A DNA stretch of 64,000 nucleotides, from assembly GCA_963704535.1 (NCBI GenBank), contig OY969916.1, positions 1,302,001 through 1,366,000 of the forward strand, written 5' to 3'. The notes beneath the pieces are model-generated. The model saw only the letters and a program-made list of their open reading frames with translations. It had not been told where the DNA came from and did no database searches. The translations under genes were made by a program, and so were the position numbers. Of this stretch, positions 51,670 to 59,847 are shown in pieces; position 1 is the first letter of the stretch; every line of letters starts with the position of its first letter. Source of the stretch: G963704535 sp963704535. Its GTDB lineage: Bacteria > Chloroflexota > Chloroflexia > Chloroflexales > Roseiflexaceae.

Positions 51670-53176
51670 CTATCCGCTCTGGACATCGCTGGCCAGCGCG
51701 GTAAGCTCGACGAACGACGGCCCGCCATCCTTGTGGAAGCGCGCGATATTCAATCGCCGGAGCAGCAGCAGCGAGAACTCCCAGGGCGCCCGCTTCGATC
51801 AGAAACACCGTCACATAGCCGGCCGCCGTATTGCCGGTCAGGAGCATCACTAAATCGCGAACGACGCCACTGAGCAGTGTGCCGAACAAACGCGCCAGCG
51901 CGTCGGCCATGCCCCAGGCGCCAATAAAGGCGCCGACCTGGCCCGCGAGCGTCATGTCCAGCATCAGGGCCAGGTTTGTCGCCGTGGAAATGCCGCTGCC
52001 AAAGCCAAACACCACCAGAGCCGGCATGAGCAGCGCGCGGAGGTGCAGCACCCCGCTGAGCGCGATCAGCAGCAGCCCGGTCGTGGCGAGCAACGCGCCG
52101 ATCGCCGCGCCGCGCCGCTTGCCGACCCGCCGAGTTAGCGGGCCGCCCAGCAGCAGCGCGACCAGCAGCGCCGCGCCCCAGATCGAGGTGTAGCGGGTCG
52201 TCTGGTCAACCGGCACGCCAAAGACATCGGCGGCAAACGGCTCAAGCAGCAGGTCCTGCCCCAGCAGCGCAATCAGCAGGACGACCATATAGACGAAGAA
52301 CAGGCGCGCCTGACCGTTGCCGGAGATCATCGCCAGCAGCGCCCCAAAGGAGCGCCGCTCGACGGCTTGTGCGGGCGCGCCGCGCCGCTCCAGGCCCAGC
52401 AGCCCGCCGAACCCCAGCGCCAGCGCCACCGCGCAGGTGATGTAGAAGGCCCGAAACAGCGCGGCATGGCTGTACGGCTCCAAGGCCGCGCCAAGCGTAA
52501 TCCCCGTGGCGATCACGCTCACGATCAGCATGAACCACATCACGCCGACCGTCCGGGCGCGATGCTCCTCTCCGGCCATATCGGTCGCCAGCGCCAGATA
52601 CGACACCGTCGCGAAATTGAAACCCATGCCCCAGGCCCCAAACGCCACGATCCCAACCACCACCCCCAGTAGGGCCGGCCCTCCGTGGCCGCCCGCTCCA
52701 AGGCCGCCCGCTCCAAGGTCGCCCGCTCCAAGGCCGCCCGCCCCAAGGCCGCCCGCTCCAAGGCCGCCCGCTCCAAGGCCGCCCGCTCCAAGGCCGCCCG
52801 CCATCATAAACGCCGCAGTCGGCGCAAGCGCGGCCCCGACAACGCACAGCAGCAAGCCCAGCGCGATATAGGGCGTGCGCCGGTAGCCGAACAGCGGGTG
52901 CCGGTCGGAGTAGCCGCCAATCCAGACCTGGAGCGGCGAGAACAGGTACGGTAGCGAGACCAGGATCGCGACCAGCGTAGCCGCCAACCCAAGCTCGCTG
53001 ATCATGATCCGGTTGAGCGTGCCGTTGATCGGCACCAAGGTGATCGCAATGGCGACGTGGATCAGGCCGAGGCGCAAGATTTTTGTGAATGGCATGGCGG
53101 GTGGCAGAGCGCCAGGAGGAACACTCCCGCTCATACGGTCCGGGGCATCTGGCGCGGGCGCAGCTTCATTTCTCAT
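51670..53176 (-). CDS. BCD-family (PucC/LhaA-like) MFS transporter, C-terminal frameshift
   Basis: About 500 residues, twelve transmembrane helices. The N-terminal block LRLGLIHVAIAITLVPINGT, LNRIMISELGLAATLVAI and LFSPLQVWIGGYSDRHPLFG is diagnostic of the bacteriochlorophyll-delivery family, which assists light-harvesting complex assembly in phototrophs. A (GGLGA)n expansion sits in a loop after helix 3. The long frame ends unnaturally (AAAAPAIEYRALPQGW..); one base over, the natural end LLLLRRLNIARFHKDGGPSF to VQSG is read with a stop at 51670, so an indel lies near 51775 in a GCAGCAGCAGC run. The start may be MPFTKILRLG (53092) rather than 53176. Confidence 0.87.
52685..52800 (-). repeat. 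15-bp VNTR encoding GGLGA repeats
   Basis: About eight copies of GCCGCCCGCTCCAAG (plus strand) in tandem, two with single changes, inside the BCD transporter gene. The unit is five codons, so copy-number change keeps the frame. Confidence 0.95.
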
Positions 53177-53677
53177 CGAGGCATCATATTATATATCAAA
53201 TCGGATTCGCGAAGTCTTCAACAGACCTGAGCAATTGTACCACACCTGCATGACCACAATCGGCGCAGAGAGCTGAAGCTTCCCGCGTCGATGTACTTCT
53301 CCTGTTTGATCATGTGGTCTGCTTCCGTGTCTTCGAGCTGCTTGTGTAATCTTCCTGATCTTCACCCTACACCTCCGCTTTCACGGCTCACAACTTGCTC
53401 CTCCTCCATAGGTCACGGACGACAAAGCGATCACCGATCGCGACCAAACCGTAACCGGGCGCACTTCATCGCTATGCTATACTCAGGGTATATGCCGGTC
53501 GGGGAACACGTATTCTCGCCGCGACAACGAGCAATTCTGTTCTCAGACTTCGGAACGTCTTGTCGAAGCTCTCAGCCAGCTGACGCAAGATCTCCGAAGT
53601 TTTCTTTTGGCATCCACCCAAGCAAGCTGGTGCGTAAACTCTGTGTAACTCAATCGGGAAAGGTAGGAACAACCAAC
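53177..53677. other. Upstream region of the desaturase gene
   Basis: About 500 bp between divergent genes. An in-frame extension upstream of the desaturase has no homology. An extended -10 element TGCTATACT is at 53475-53483, which would give a leader of about 190 nt. I see no RNA gene or riboswitch I can name. Confidence 0.5.
53475..53483 (+). promoter_or_regulatory. Extended -10 promoter for the desaturase gene
   Basis: TGCTATACT, the same extended -10 type as for the MBL and CHAT genes, with no clear -35. Confidence 0.5.
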
Positions 53678-54529
53678 ATGCCCAAAAGCCGTCTCGAAAA
53701 AACCGTCGTAGTGTTTAGTGTGATCATCCCGCTTATCGGGACCGCCTTCGCGATCTGGATGCTCTGGCAGCGCCTGGTAACATGGCGCGACCTGGCCTTG
53801 ATGGGCGGGATGTACCTGCTGGCCGGCCTTGGCATCACCGTCGGCTTCCACCGGATGCTGACCCACCGCAGCTTCGAGGCCCATCCGGCCATCCGCTTTA
53901 TCTTCCTGGTGCTCGGCTCGATGGCGCTCCAAGGGCCGGCGCTCGACTGGGCCTCGGTCCATATCAAGCACCACGCCCACACCGACGACGAAGATGACCC
54001 GCACAGCCCATTGGAGGGCTTCTTTCACGCCCATCTGGGCTGGATCGTCACCGGCATGCAGGCCGAGCCGCATATTTACGGCAAATGGCTGCTCAAGGAC
54101 CCGGTGGTCATGTTTGTCAGCCGGACCTGGATTTTGTGGGTGGTGCTCGGCGGCCTGATCCCGCTGGCGCTCGGCGGCTGGACCGGGCTGCTGTGGGGCT
54201 TCCTGGTACGCATCTTCCTGCTCAACCATGTCACCTGGAGCGTCAACTCAGTCTGCCACACCTTCGGCAAGCGCATGTTCGAAACCAGCGACCAGAGCAT
54301 GAATCACTGGCTGGTCGGGCTGCTGGCGTTCGGTGAGGGCTGGCACAACAACCACCACGCCTTTCCCCGCGCGGCCTTCCACGGGATGCGCTGGTGGCAG
54401 TTCGACCTGTCGGCCTACGTTATTCGCCTGATGGAGCGGCTGGGGCTGGTCTGGAATGTCTACCGGGTGCCGATGGCGAACATGAAGGCCCGGCTGGCGC
54501 AGCGGGTCGCGAAGTCGGCTTCGAGTTAG
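53678..54529 (+). CDS. Membrane acyl-CoA/acyl-lipid delta-9-type fatty acid desaturase
   Basis: 283 residues from the ATG at 53678 (MPKSRLEKTVVVFSVIIPLI). Three histidine boxes bind the di-iron centre: HRMLTH, HIKHHAHTDDEDDPH and HNNHHAFP. About four transmembrane helices. It introduces a cis double bond in fatty acids of the cytoplasmic membrane, using O2 and reduced ferredoxin or another donor; such genes are often cold- or oxygen-controlled. A 190-nt leader is available for such control. Confidence 0.93.
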   Translation: MPKSRLEKTVVVFSVIIPLIGTAFAIWMLWQRLVTWRDLALMGGMYLLAGLGITVGFHRMLTHRSFEAHPAIRFIFLVLGSMALQGPALDWASVHIKHHAHTDDEDDPHSPLEGFFHAHLGWIVTGMQAEPHIYGKWLLKDPVVMFVSRTWILWVVLGGLIPLALGGWTGLLWGFLVRIFLLNHVTWSVNSVCHTFGKRMFETSDQSMNHWLVGLLAFGEGWHNNHHAFPRAAFHGMRWWQFDLSAYVIRLMERLGLVWNVYRVPMANMKARLAQRVAKSASS

Positions 54530-54653
54530 CTGCAATCAATTTGTAAGCTCCCACGATTGCATGCGCGCAGCACGAGGCGTACGATCTGCTATGGAACATT
54601 GTTGACCAAGCACACGTGCTCGTGCGCATACCATCAGACCAGGAGGAGCTCAC

Positions 54654-55391
54654 ATGTTTGGACGCCGCAACCCCGATCGACCACCCGCCGAGCCGGTGGA
54701 ACCACCTGCCGGTAATCTTGATCTCGAACCACTGCCGGATCTGCCCGACATCACAACCCCGGCTAACCAGGAGCCGGCGTCGATCTGGTCCACGCGGCCA
54801 GCGCCGACCGAACCAACCTGGCCGGCCAATCTACCGAAACCGCTAGCGCCGGCCGCCGTCCCTGCGCCGGCAGGCGCGGCGGCCCCTTCCCCGGCGATGA
54901 CGCAGTGGCTACCTAGCACGCCCGATGCGCCCGCCTACCCGACTACCTCGCAGACCCTGGTCATGCCACAGACGCCGCCGGTAGCCGCTGCGGGCGCCGA
55001 GAAGCCGGCGGCGGTGCGGCCCAGAACCAGCGCCGAAAGCGTGATCGGACCCGACGATTTCTTCGATGGGCACTACCGCTCCGAGCGCGGCGTTCGCATC
55101 CAAGGCAACGCCCGCGGGTCGATCGAGTCGCGCCAGTACATATTTGTCGAAGCCGGCGCGCAGGTCGAGGCCGATCTCTCGGCCGAGGACATCACCGTGG
55201 CTGGCTCACTCAGCGGCAAGATCGAGTGCCGTCGCCGACTGGAAGTGACCGGGACCGGCAAGGTACAGGGCCAGGTCCAGACAGTGCTGCTGGTCGTGCA
55301 GGAGGGCGGCGTCGTCGACGGCGAGCTGCATATGGGCCGCAGCGAGACGAGCGAAACCACACCCCCGGAGTCGCCGAACGGCACACATTAA
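54654..55391 (+). CDS. Bactofilin-family cytoskeletal protein
   Basis: 245 residues (ATG at 54654, AGGAGG ribosome site). A 120-residue Pro/Ala-rich disordered N-terminus precedes the bactofilin beta-helix (about 130-230): GVRIQGNARGSIESRQYIFV, AGAQVEADLSAEDITVAGSL, GKIECRRRLEVTGTGKVQGQ, VDGELHMG. Bactofilins polymerise without nucleotide into filaments that position cell-wall or appendage machinery. The long N-terminal tail is unusual and may bind a partner or the membrane. Confidence 0.87.
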   Translation: MFGRRNPDRPPAEPVEPPAGNLDLEPLPDLPDITTPANQEPASIWSTRPAPTEPTWPANLPKPLAPAAVPAPAGAAAPSPAMTQWLPSTPDAPAYPTTSQTLVMPQTPPVAAAGAEKPAAVRPRTSAESVIGPDDFFDGHYRSERGVRIQGNARGSIESRQYIFVEAGAQVEADLSAEDITVAGSLSGKIECRRRLEVTGTGKVQGQVQTVLLVVQEGGVVDGELHMGRSETSETTPPESPNGTH

Positions 55392-55418
55392 GCCAGCCAC
55401 CCTGAGCATGGCTGACGT

Positions 55419-55458
55419 ACGGAGGTTTGGAGGGAATAACCCTTCAAACCTCCGTTTT
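55419..55458 (+). terminator. Intrinsic terminator after the bactofilin gene
   Basis: Arms ACGGAGGTTTGGAGGG / CCCTTCAAACCTCCGT (one G-T pair) with a 5-nt loop, followed by TTTTCTGTTT, 28 bp after the stop. Confidence 0.88.
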
Positions 55459-55470
55459 CTGTTTGGATAA

Positions 55471-55545
55471 GGTACTTCGCCCATTTTACCGTCGATTTTT
55501 GCCCGGCTGGGCAAAAATCGACGGTAGAAGAAAGAAAAAGTACCG
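55471..55545. repeat. Nested hairpin repeat
   Basis: Perfect 18-bp arms (55487-55504 / 55509-55526, start TACCGTCGATTTTTGCCC) with a GGCT loop, enclosed by GGTACTT / AAGTACC. MITE-like layout, no relation in sequence to the GAGGGG group. Confidence 0.75.
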
Positions 55546-55650
55546 CTCTGCCGAAGGCTGAAACCACGCTCGGTAGACGACTGCGTAAACCCCGCCAGAT
55601 CAGGTATACTTGCGAAAGCACACAACAACCACAGCGCAAGGAGAGACCTG

Positions 55651-56376
55651 ATGAGCGAGCACGGCGACGTGACGATAACATTTGACGTCGGCGGGAAGTC
55701 CTACAGCGGCACGGCCGGGCGGATGCAGATCGTCCACCAAGCGATGGACCGTATCCTGCCGCACGCGCTTCTGCATGCACACCGGCTGCGCGTGACCCGC
55801 GCCGACGGCGAGCTGATCTACCCCGACATGTTCCTGGGCGAGATCGCCGATCACTACGGCGACGCTCACTTCGTCGTCGAAGCCACACCGCTGCGCGAGG
55901 ACGCCGGCGAGTGGACCAACTACGGCTTCGATCACCTGGCGCTGGCCACCACCGACCGAGCCACGGCGCGCGACTTCTTTAGCCGCGGCCTCAAGATGAA
56001 GCTAGTGCGCGACGATGAACACCTGACCGTCATCACGACCGGCAACACCGCGATCTTTCTGTTCGACGCCAAGCCCGGCGCGCCGCTCTCCGACGGCCAC
56101 CCCTCGCGCATCCACCATATCGGCTTCGTGGTCGACCATCTTGAAGCGGCCTACGGCCACCTGCGGCGCACATTCCCCGCCTTCCTATCCGACTTCACCC
56201 TGCTGGAGCGCGCCGAGCGGCTCTCGCTCTACGGCCACGTGATCTTCGGCGATGTGCGCTTCATGATCCAGCTCTCGGAGGTCAAGCCGGAGTACCGCGG
56301 CTTTCGCGAGGGCACGCCCTTCGCCGATGTCATGTACGACTACGCCGCCAGAGACTACGGCGTGCGGCTGGGCTGA
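55651..56376 (+). CDS. VOC/glyoxalase-fold protein with N-terminal accessory domain
   Basis: 241 residues (MSEHGDVTITFDVGGKSYSG; AGGAGAG upstream). Residues 1-85 form a small alpha/beta domain not seen in ordinary VOC enzymes. From about 90 a single VOC beta-alpha-beta-beta-beta pair: YGFDHLALATTDRATARDFF, LTVITTGNTAIFLFDAKPG, RIHHIGFVVDHLEAAYGHLR, HVIFGDVRFMIQLSE. His at FDHLAL and IHHIGF are plausible metal ligands. VOC proteins include glyoxalase I, dioxygenases and drug-binding proteins; which applies is not clear. Followed 25 bp later by the nucleotidyltransferase gene. Confidence 0.78.
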   Translation: MSEHGDVTITFDVGGKSYSGTAGRMQIVHQAMDRILPHALLHAHRLRVTRADGELIYPDMFLGEIADHYGDAHFVVEATPLREDAGEWTNYGFDHLALATTDRATARDFFSRGLKMKLVRDDEHLTVITTGNTAIFLFDAKPGAPLSDGHPSRIHHIGFVVDHLEAAYGHLRRTFPAFLSDFTLLERAERLSLYGHVIFGDVRFMIQLSEVKPEYRGFREGTPFADVMYDYAARDYGVRLG

Positions 56377-56401
56377 AGGGCCACCTGAAAGGGGGAGTTT
56401 A

Positions 56402-57250
56402 ATGGACCCGCAAGAAATACAACTGCCGCACCACCACCAGATCGTCTTGGATCGCTTTATTGCAGCTTGCCGGGCCGACGAGCGGGTCGTAGCCGCGTTT
56501 CTCAGCGGCTCCTACGCCAGGGGCGCGGCCGATACCTACTCCGACCTCGATATCGACCTGATCACCACCGACGCGGCGTACGAGGAGTTCCACGCTGATC
56601 ACGCGGCGTTTATCCGCCTGCTGGGCGAGCCGGTGTTCCTAAAATCTTTCGACCTTCCCAACACGGTGTTCTTCATTTTTCCCGATGGAACCGAGTGTGA
56701 ACTTGCGCTTGGCCGCGAGAGCCATCTGACCGACATGCACGGTGGGCCGTACCGGGTGCTGCTCGATAAAACCGGCATCCTGGTGGGAGCCGTGTTCCCC
56801 TCGGCCGGATCGACTGAGGCCGAGCAGATCGAGACACTACGCCGCTTGGTCTATTGGTTCTGGCACGATCTATCCCATTTCACCACCGCCATAGCACGCC
56901 GGCAGCTCTGGTGGGCGCACGGCCAACTCGAGGAACTGCGGCGCCTATGTGTGAACCTGGCCCGCCTCAAACAGAACTTCTCCGCCAGTGCAGACGGCTA
57001 TGAAAAAGTCGAGCACGCGCTACCAGCCGAGCAGTTGGCGCCGCTACAGGCGACATATTGTCCGCTGGAGCACGATGCCATGCTCCGGGCGGCCTTGGTC
57101 ATCGTCCACTTCTACCGGGAACTGGCGGCGCCGCTGGCCCAGGCACACGGAATAGCGTACCCCGATAACCTCGACCACGCGATATACAGCCGGCTGGAGC
57201 AATTGTACGAGGCGCGTTTGGGCACAAAAAGACGACCGCCGGTCGATTGA
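56402..57250 (+). CDS. Nucleotidyltransferase-fold protein (aminoglycoside-adenylyltransferase-like)
   Basis: 282 residues from the ATG at 56402 (MDPQEIQLPHHHQIVLDRFI; GGGGAG upstream). The pol-beta-type active site is AAFLSGSYARGAADTYSDLD followed by IDLI (GSYARG at about 35 and DLDID at about 48-52), giving the catalytic aspartates. The C-terminal helical domain (VYWFWHDLSHFTTAIARRQL) resembles AadK/lincosamide transferases and uncharacterised cytoplasmic relatives. It would transfer a nucleotide to a small acceptor; resistance cannot be claimed. Last chromosomal gene before the mobile element. Confidence 0.8.
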   Translation: MDPQEIQLPHHHQIVLDRFIAACRADERVVAAFLSGSYARGAADTYSDLDIDLITTDAAYEEFHADHAAFIRLLGEPVFLKSFDLPNTVFFIFPDGTECELALGRESHLTDMHGGPYRVLLDKTGILVGAVFPSAGSTEAEQIETLRRLVYWFWHDLSHFTTAIARRQLWWAHGQLEELRRLCVNLARLKQNFSASADGYEKVEHALPAEQLAPLQATYCPLEHDAMLRAALVIVHFYRELAAPLAQAHGIAYPDNLDHAIYSRLEQLYEARLGTKRRPPVD

Positions 57251-57260
57251 CCAGCGGTCG
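57233..57260. terminator. Bulged hairpin at the end of the nucleotidyltransferase gene
   Basis: CGACCGCCGGTC gatt GACCAGCGGTCG pairs along 11 bp with one bulge on each side, covering the stop codon. Confidence 0.55.
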
Positions 57261-57265
57261 CCATG

Positions 57266-57292
57266 TGGTGGAGCAGAGGGGGATCGTCCCTC
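57266..57292 (-). other. tRNA-3'-end-like sequence, candidate attachment site
   Basis: On the minus strand the segment reads GAGGGACGATCCCCCTCTGC then TCCACCA: a T-arm-like stem-loop followed by an acceptor strand ending in CCA. No matching 5' half of a tRNA is present upstream. It lies 45 bp from the end of the integrase gene, where an att core derived from a tRNA 3' end is expected. Confidence 0.45.
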
Positions 57293-57337
57293 AGTTCTTA
57301 CTACCACCTATCACAATAGGATATAGCTGAGTTGTTC

Positions 57338-58276
57338 TTAATAGGCCTCCGGTAGACCGTCGATCGACCCTCGCAGCCGATCGGCGTCATTTTTGAGGTA
57401 CCGCTGCGTGGTCTCCAGGCTCTCGTGTCCGAGTAGCTCCTGAATCGCCCGCAGATCCGCCCCGTTGCGTAAGAGTTCCGTCGCGAATGTGTGCCGTAAG
57501 ACGTGCGCGCTGATGTGGATGCCGCGCGCCGGCAGCCAGCGCTCGAAGATGTGCGCCATCGACTTGGCGGTCATCGGTCGCCCATCCGGCCGCCCGGCGA
57601 CGCCGTCATGGAGCGGCTGGCGTTTGGTCGCCAGCAGCTCGGCGTGGAGGGTAACGTGCAGCGGGATCGTCCGGTCCTTCCCGCCCTTGCCCTGGCGCAC
57701 GATCAGGTAGCGCCGCTTGAGGTCAACATCCTTCCATTTGAGATCGGCCACCTCGCTAATCCGCAGGCCGGCGTACAACATCAGGAAGATCACCCTTCTG
57801 TTGCGCCGGCACTGCCAGTAGGTCGGCTCATCCTCCAGTAGCTCCTCTGGGATCTCGATCGCTCGCCAAAGCGCAGCGATCTCCTCGCTGTCTAACGCGC
57901 GCGGTAGGGCATCCAATCGCTTGGGCCAGCGGATCTTGTGTGTTGGGTCGTCGGCGCGGAGTCCGCGGTCGATCGTCCAGCGCACAAAACTGCGAATGGA
58001 TGAGAGCGCCTGTCCAATCGTCGGCGGCTCCCAGCGCTGGCCAATGTGATCCTTGTACTCGACGACGCGGGTCCGGGTGATGTCAGCCAACGTCGGCGCC
58101 TCCCCTAGCCAGGTCCCGAACAGCTCAAGCTGCCGAACATAGGCCGCAATTCCACGCGGGCGCCAGCCGTCCGCGTACCTCGTGATTCGGTACTCTCGGA
58201 TGAGCACATCAAGGCACGGCGGGGCCTCCCAGCGCGTCGTGGTTTCGACGCGGGGCATCATTTCAAACTCATTCAT
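57338..58276 (-). CDS. Tyrosine recombinase (phage-type integrase)
   Basis: 312 residues, AGAGGA ribosome site. N-terminal SAM-like core-binding domain (about 20-110), catalytic domain with R172 (AGLRISEVADLKW), K200 region (QGKGGKDRTIPL), H258-x-x-R261 (HVLRHTFATELL), H284 (LLGHESLETT) and the nucleophile Y293 (TQRYLKN). All catalytic residues are present, so the enzyme should be active in integration or excision. It points towards the tRNA-like site, with its start facing the rightward replication operon, the usual layout of integrative elements. Confidence 0.95.
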   Translation of the reverse strand: MNEFEMMPRVETTTRWEAPPCLDVLIREYRITRYADGWRPRGIAAYVRQLELFGTWLGEAPTLADITRTRVVEYKDHIGQRWEPPTIGQALSSIRSFVRWTIDRGLRADDPTHKIRWPKRLDALPRALDSEEIAALWRAIEIPEELLEDEPTYWQCRRNRRVIFLMLYAGLRISEVADLKWKDVDLKRRYLIVRQGKGGKDRTIPLHVTLHAELLATKRQPLHDGVAGRPDGRPMTAKSMAHIFERWLPARGIHISAHVLRHTFATELLRNGADLRAIQELLGHESLETTQRYLKNDADRLRGSIDGLPEAY

Positions 58277-58668
58277 CGTGGTGTCCTCTCGTTTGTTATC
58301 GAATTATTCAGGACCACCACGCGCGCGGGGGAATCAACTGAACGGCTTCGCTGGGCTGTTTCCCACAACGAACGGCGCCAAACCCAGGTTGCACTACCAC
58401 CGACCTTCGGAATCATCAAATCCTCCTCTTCGTTCGTCCACACCGCGACACGGGCGATTGCCTTGCCCTCATCAGGGCGCAGGGCAGCCGCGCGGGCCGC
58501 CGTGGTCCACGAAGCGAGGGGAGACAGAAAGGAGGCAGATTGAGGAGGCCGGGCGCAGCTTCTCAGGGCGCGCTCGACCAGAGGGAAACCGACTACCAGG
58601 GATCGTAGAGGGGACGGGGCGCCGCTGGGCGTCCGCAACGCACCCATACATCACAGCAAAGGACGGCC
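58277..58668. other. Divergent control region of the mobile element, no supported gene
   Basis: About 390 bp between the integrase and the first rightward gene. A minus-strand frame (VAVWTNEEEDLMIPKVGGSA..) has weak coding character but no homology I recognise. Promoters for both directions and perhaps a repressor operator are expected here; I cannot fix them. Confidence 0.45.
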
Positions 58669-59133
58669 ATGACGCCACGTACCCCACTCCCAAAGGCCGC
58701 GCTCGCCGCCATCGGGGAAGCCCAGGAGGCCGCCAGGGAAGCGGCGCAGATCCTACGTCAGCTCTTGCGGAAACGGCCGCAGGATACCGACCTGGCCGCC
58801 GCCTTAGCGCAGCTCGCGCGGGCAGAGACGCGCCTGGGCGAAGCGCGCCAGGTCGGAAAAGGAGGATCGATGGAGGGACAAAAGAGGACCAGACGGGCGC
58901 CGAGCGGGGACATGAAGACGTTCGCGCTCTGCTTTCGGAGTGGCAACCGCCGAGAGTACCAGGCCAGCGAACAAACCCTGGCAACTATCCGGCGCGACTG
59001 GATTAACTGGCGCAAGGACGAGGCTGGCGCGCGAGACGAGGATGAATTCGATCCTTCGCGGCGCTACACCGTCGAGGGCGCCGAACTGATCATCGATATC
59101 ACGATGCTCGAGTCGATCGAGATCTTCGACTGA
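58669..59133 (+). CDS. Mobile-element protein of unknown function
   Basis: 154 residues from the ATG at 58669 (AAAGGA upstream). The N-terminal 60 residues form a predicted coiled helix (AALAAIGEAQEAAREAAQIL, LAQLARAETRLGEARQVGKG); the second part (about 82-154) is acidic and beta-rich (KTFALCFRSGNRREYQASEQ, RRYTVEGAELIIDITMLESI). A second ATG at 58870 preceded by AAGGAGGATCG (MEGQKRTRR..) is an attractive alternative start, in which case the first part would be a separate small frame. No family recognised. Confidence 0.55.
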   Translation: MTPRTPLPKAALAAIGEAQEAAREAAQILRQLLRKRPQDTDLAAALAQLARAETRLGEARQVGKGGSMEGQKRTRRAPSGDMKTFALCFRSGNRREYQASEQTLATIRRDWINWRKDEAGARDEDEFDPSRRYTVEGAELIIDITMLESIEIFD

Positions 59134-59240
59134 GGAGGGAGAGAATCAGCAGGGGCCTCCCGCGAGCGGCCGCACGTGGAAAGCCCCGAACCCAACGACG
59201 CCGCCAACGCATCCAGCCAGGGTACATAGACGGCGTCCTA

Positions 59241-59546
59241 GTGCCATTATGGGGGTACATCTTGGATCTGTCAACACCAACGTTGCGCCGCATCGCCGAG
59301 CTGGAGGCCGAGCGCAGCCAGCTCTATGCTCGGACCTCCCAGCGCTGGCTGAATGATCTGGAGCGTGGGCGGCTGATCGACATCCGGCAGGAGCTGGATC
59401 GCGCCTGGGAGCGACGACGCGCAGAGAAGGCGAGCGCTTCGGTCGAGCACACGATCACGATCGTTCGCAGCCCAGCCTCCTGGGATAACCGACGAGGGCC
59501 GCGCCTGCCCAGAGCGCATACGCCGCTGCTGACGCGGGAGGCATAA
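59241..59546 (+). CDS. Small helical protein, DUF2630-like
   Basis: 101 residues from a GTG at 59241. The core RIAELEAERSQLYARTSQRW and LERGRLIDIRQELDRAWERR has the Glu/Arg-rich pattern of DUF2630 proteins (two helices, LxxLExxLDQxWDLLRQRR). A shorter start inside the frame is possible. Second gene of the rightward operon of the element; role unknown. Confidence 0.5.
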   Translation: MPLWGYILDLSTPTLRRIAELEAERSQLYARTSQRWLNDLERGRLIDIRQELDRAWERRRAEKASASVEHTITIVRSPASWDNRRGPRLPRAHTPLLTREA

Positions 59547-59554
59547 CAAGATCC

Positions 59555-59601
59555 GGCCCTGATCGCGCGAACTCTTGACCGTGTGCCGCGCGATCAGGGC
59601 C
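59555..59601. terminator. 15-bp-arm hairpin in the element operon
   Basis: Arms GGCCCTGATCGCGCG / CGCGCGATCAGGGCC with a 17-nt loop, between two genes of the same direction. The 3' arm runs into the ribosome site AGAAAGGA of the next gene, so the hairpin could also modulate its translation. Confidence 0.65.
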
Positions 59602-59616
59602 AGAAAGGATACCGTG

Positions 59617-59796
59617 ATGGACAGTATAGCTGATGATCGGCCCTGGTGCTGCGCCGACTGTGCGTGCTCACAGTTCGCCCGCTCGGTGCGCGACCCACGC
59701 CGATGCCTGCGCTGCGCGGAGCGCCACTACGCATGGCGGCGCTGTCGCTTCGGGAGGATGCGGCGGGTGCCACCAGTGGAGGCCGCGCGCTGGTAG
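59617..59796 (+). CDS. Small Cys-rich, probably zinc-binding protein
   Basis: 59 residues from the ATG at 59617 (MDSIADDRPWCCADCACSQF; AAAGGA upstream). CCADC and CLRCAER form two CxxC knuckles about 20 residues apart, the layout of a zinc ribbon; the C-terminus is very basic. Such miniature proteins in mobile elements often bind DNA or RNA polymerase. Role unknown. Confidence 0.55.
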   Translation: MDSIADDRPWCCADCACSQFARSVRDPRRCLRCAERHYAWRRCRFGRMRRVPPVEAARW

Positions 59797-59847
59797 GCCG
59801 TACGGTGCCGGAGTGGCGTCACCGCCACCCGGCGAGAGGAAGGCTTG

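Noticed and set aside
52685..52800. Possible CRISPR-like repeat array
   Set aside because: Units are 15 bp with no spacers and translate in frame as GGLGA inside a transporter gene.
58182..59006. 274-residue plus-strand frame across the integrase start
   Set aside because: Arg/Pro/Gly-rich composition typical of an out-of-frame translation, overlapping two better genes.
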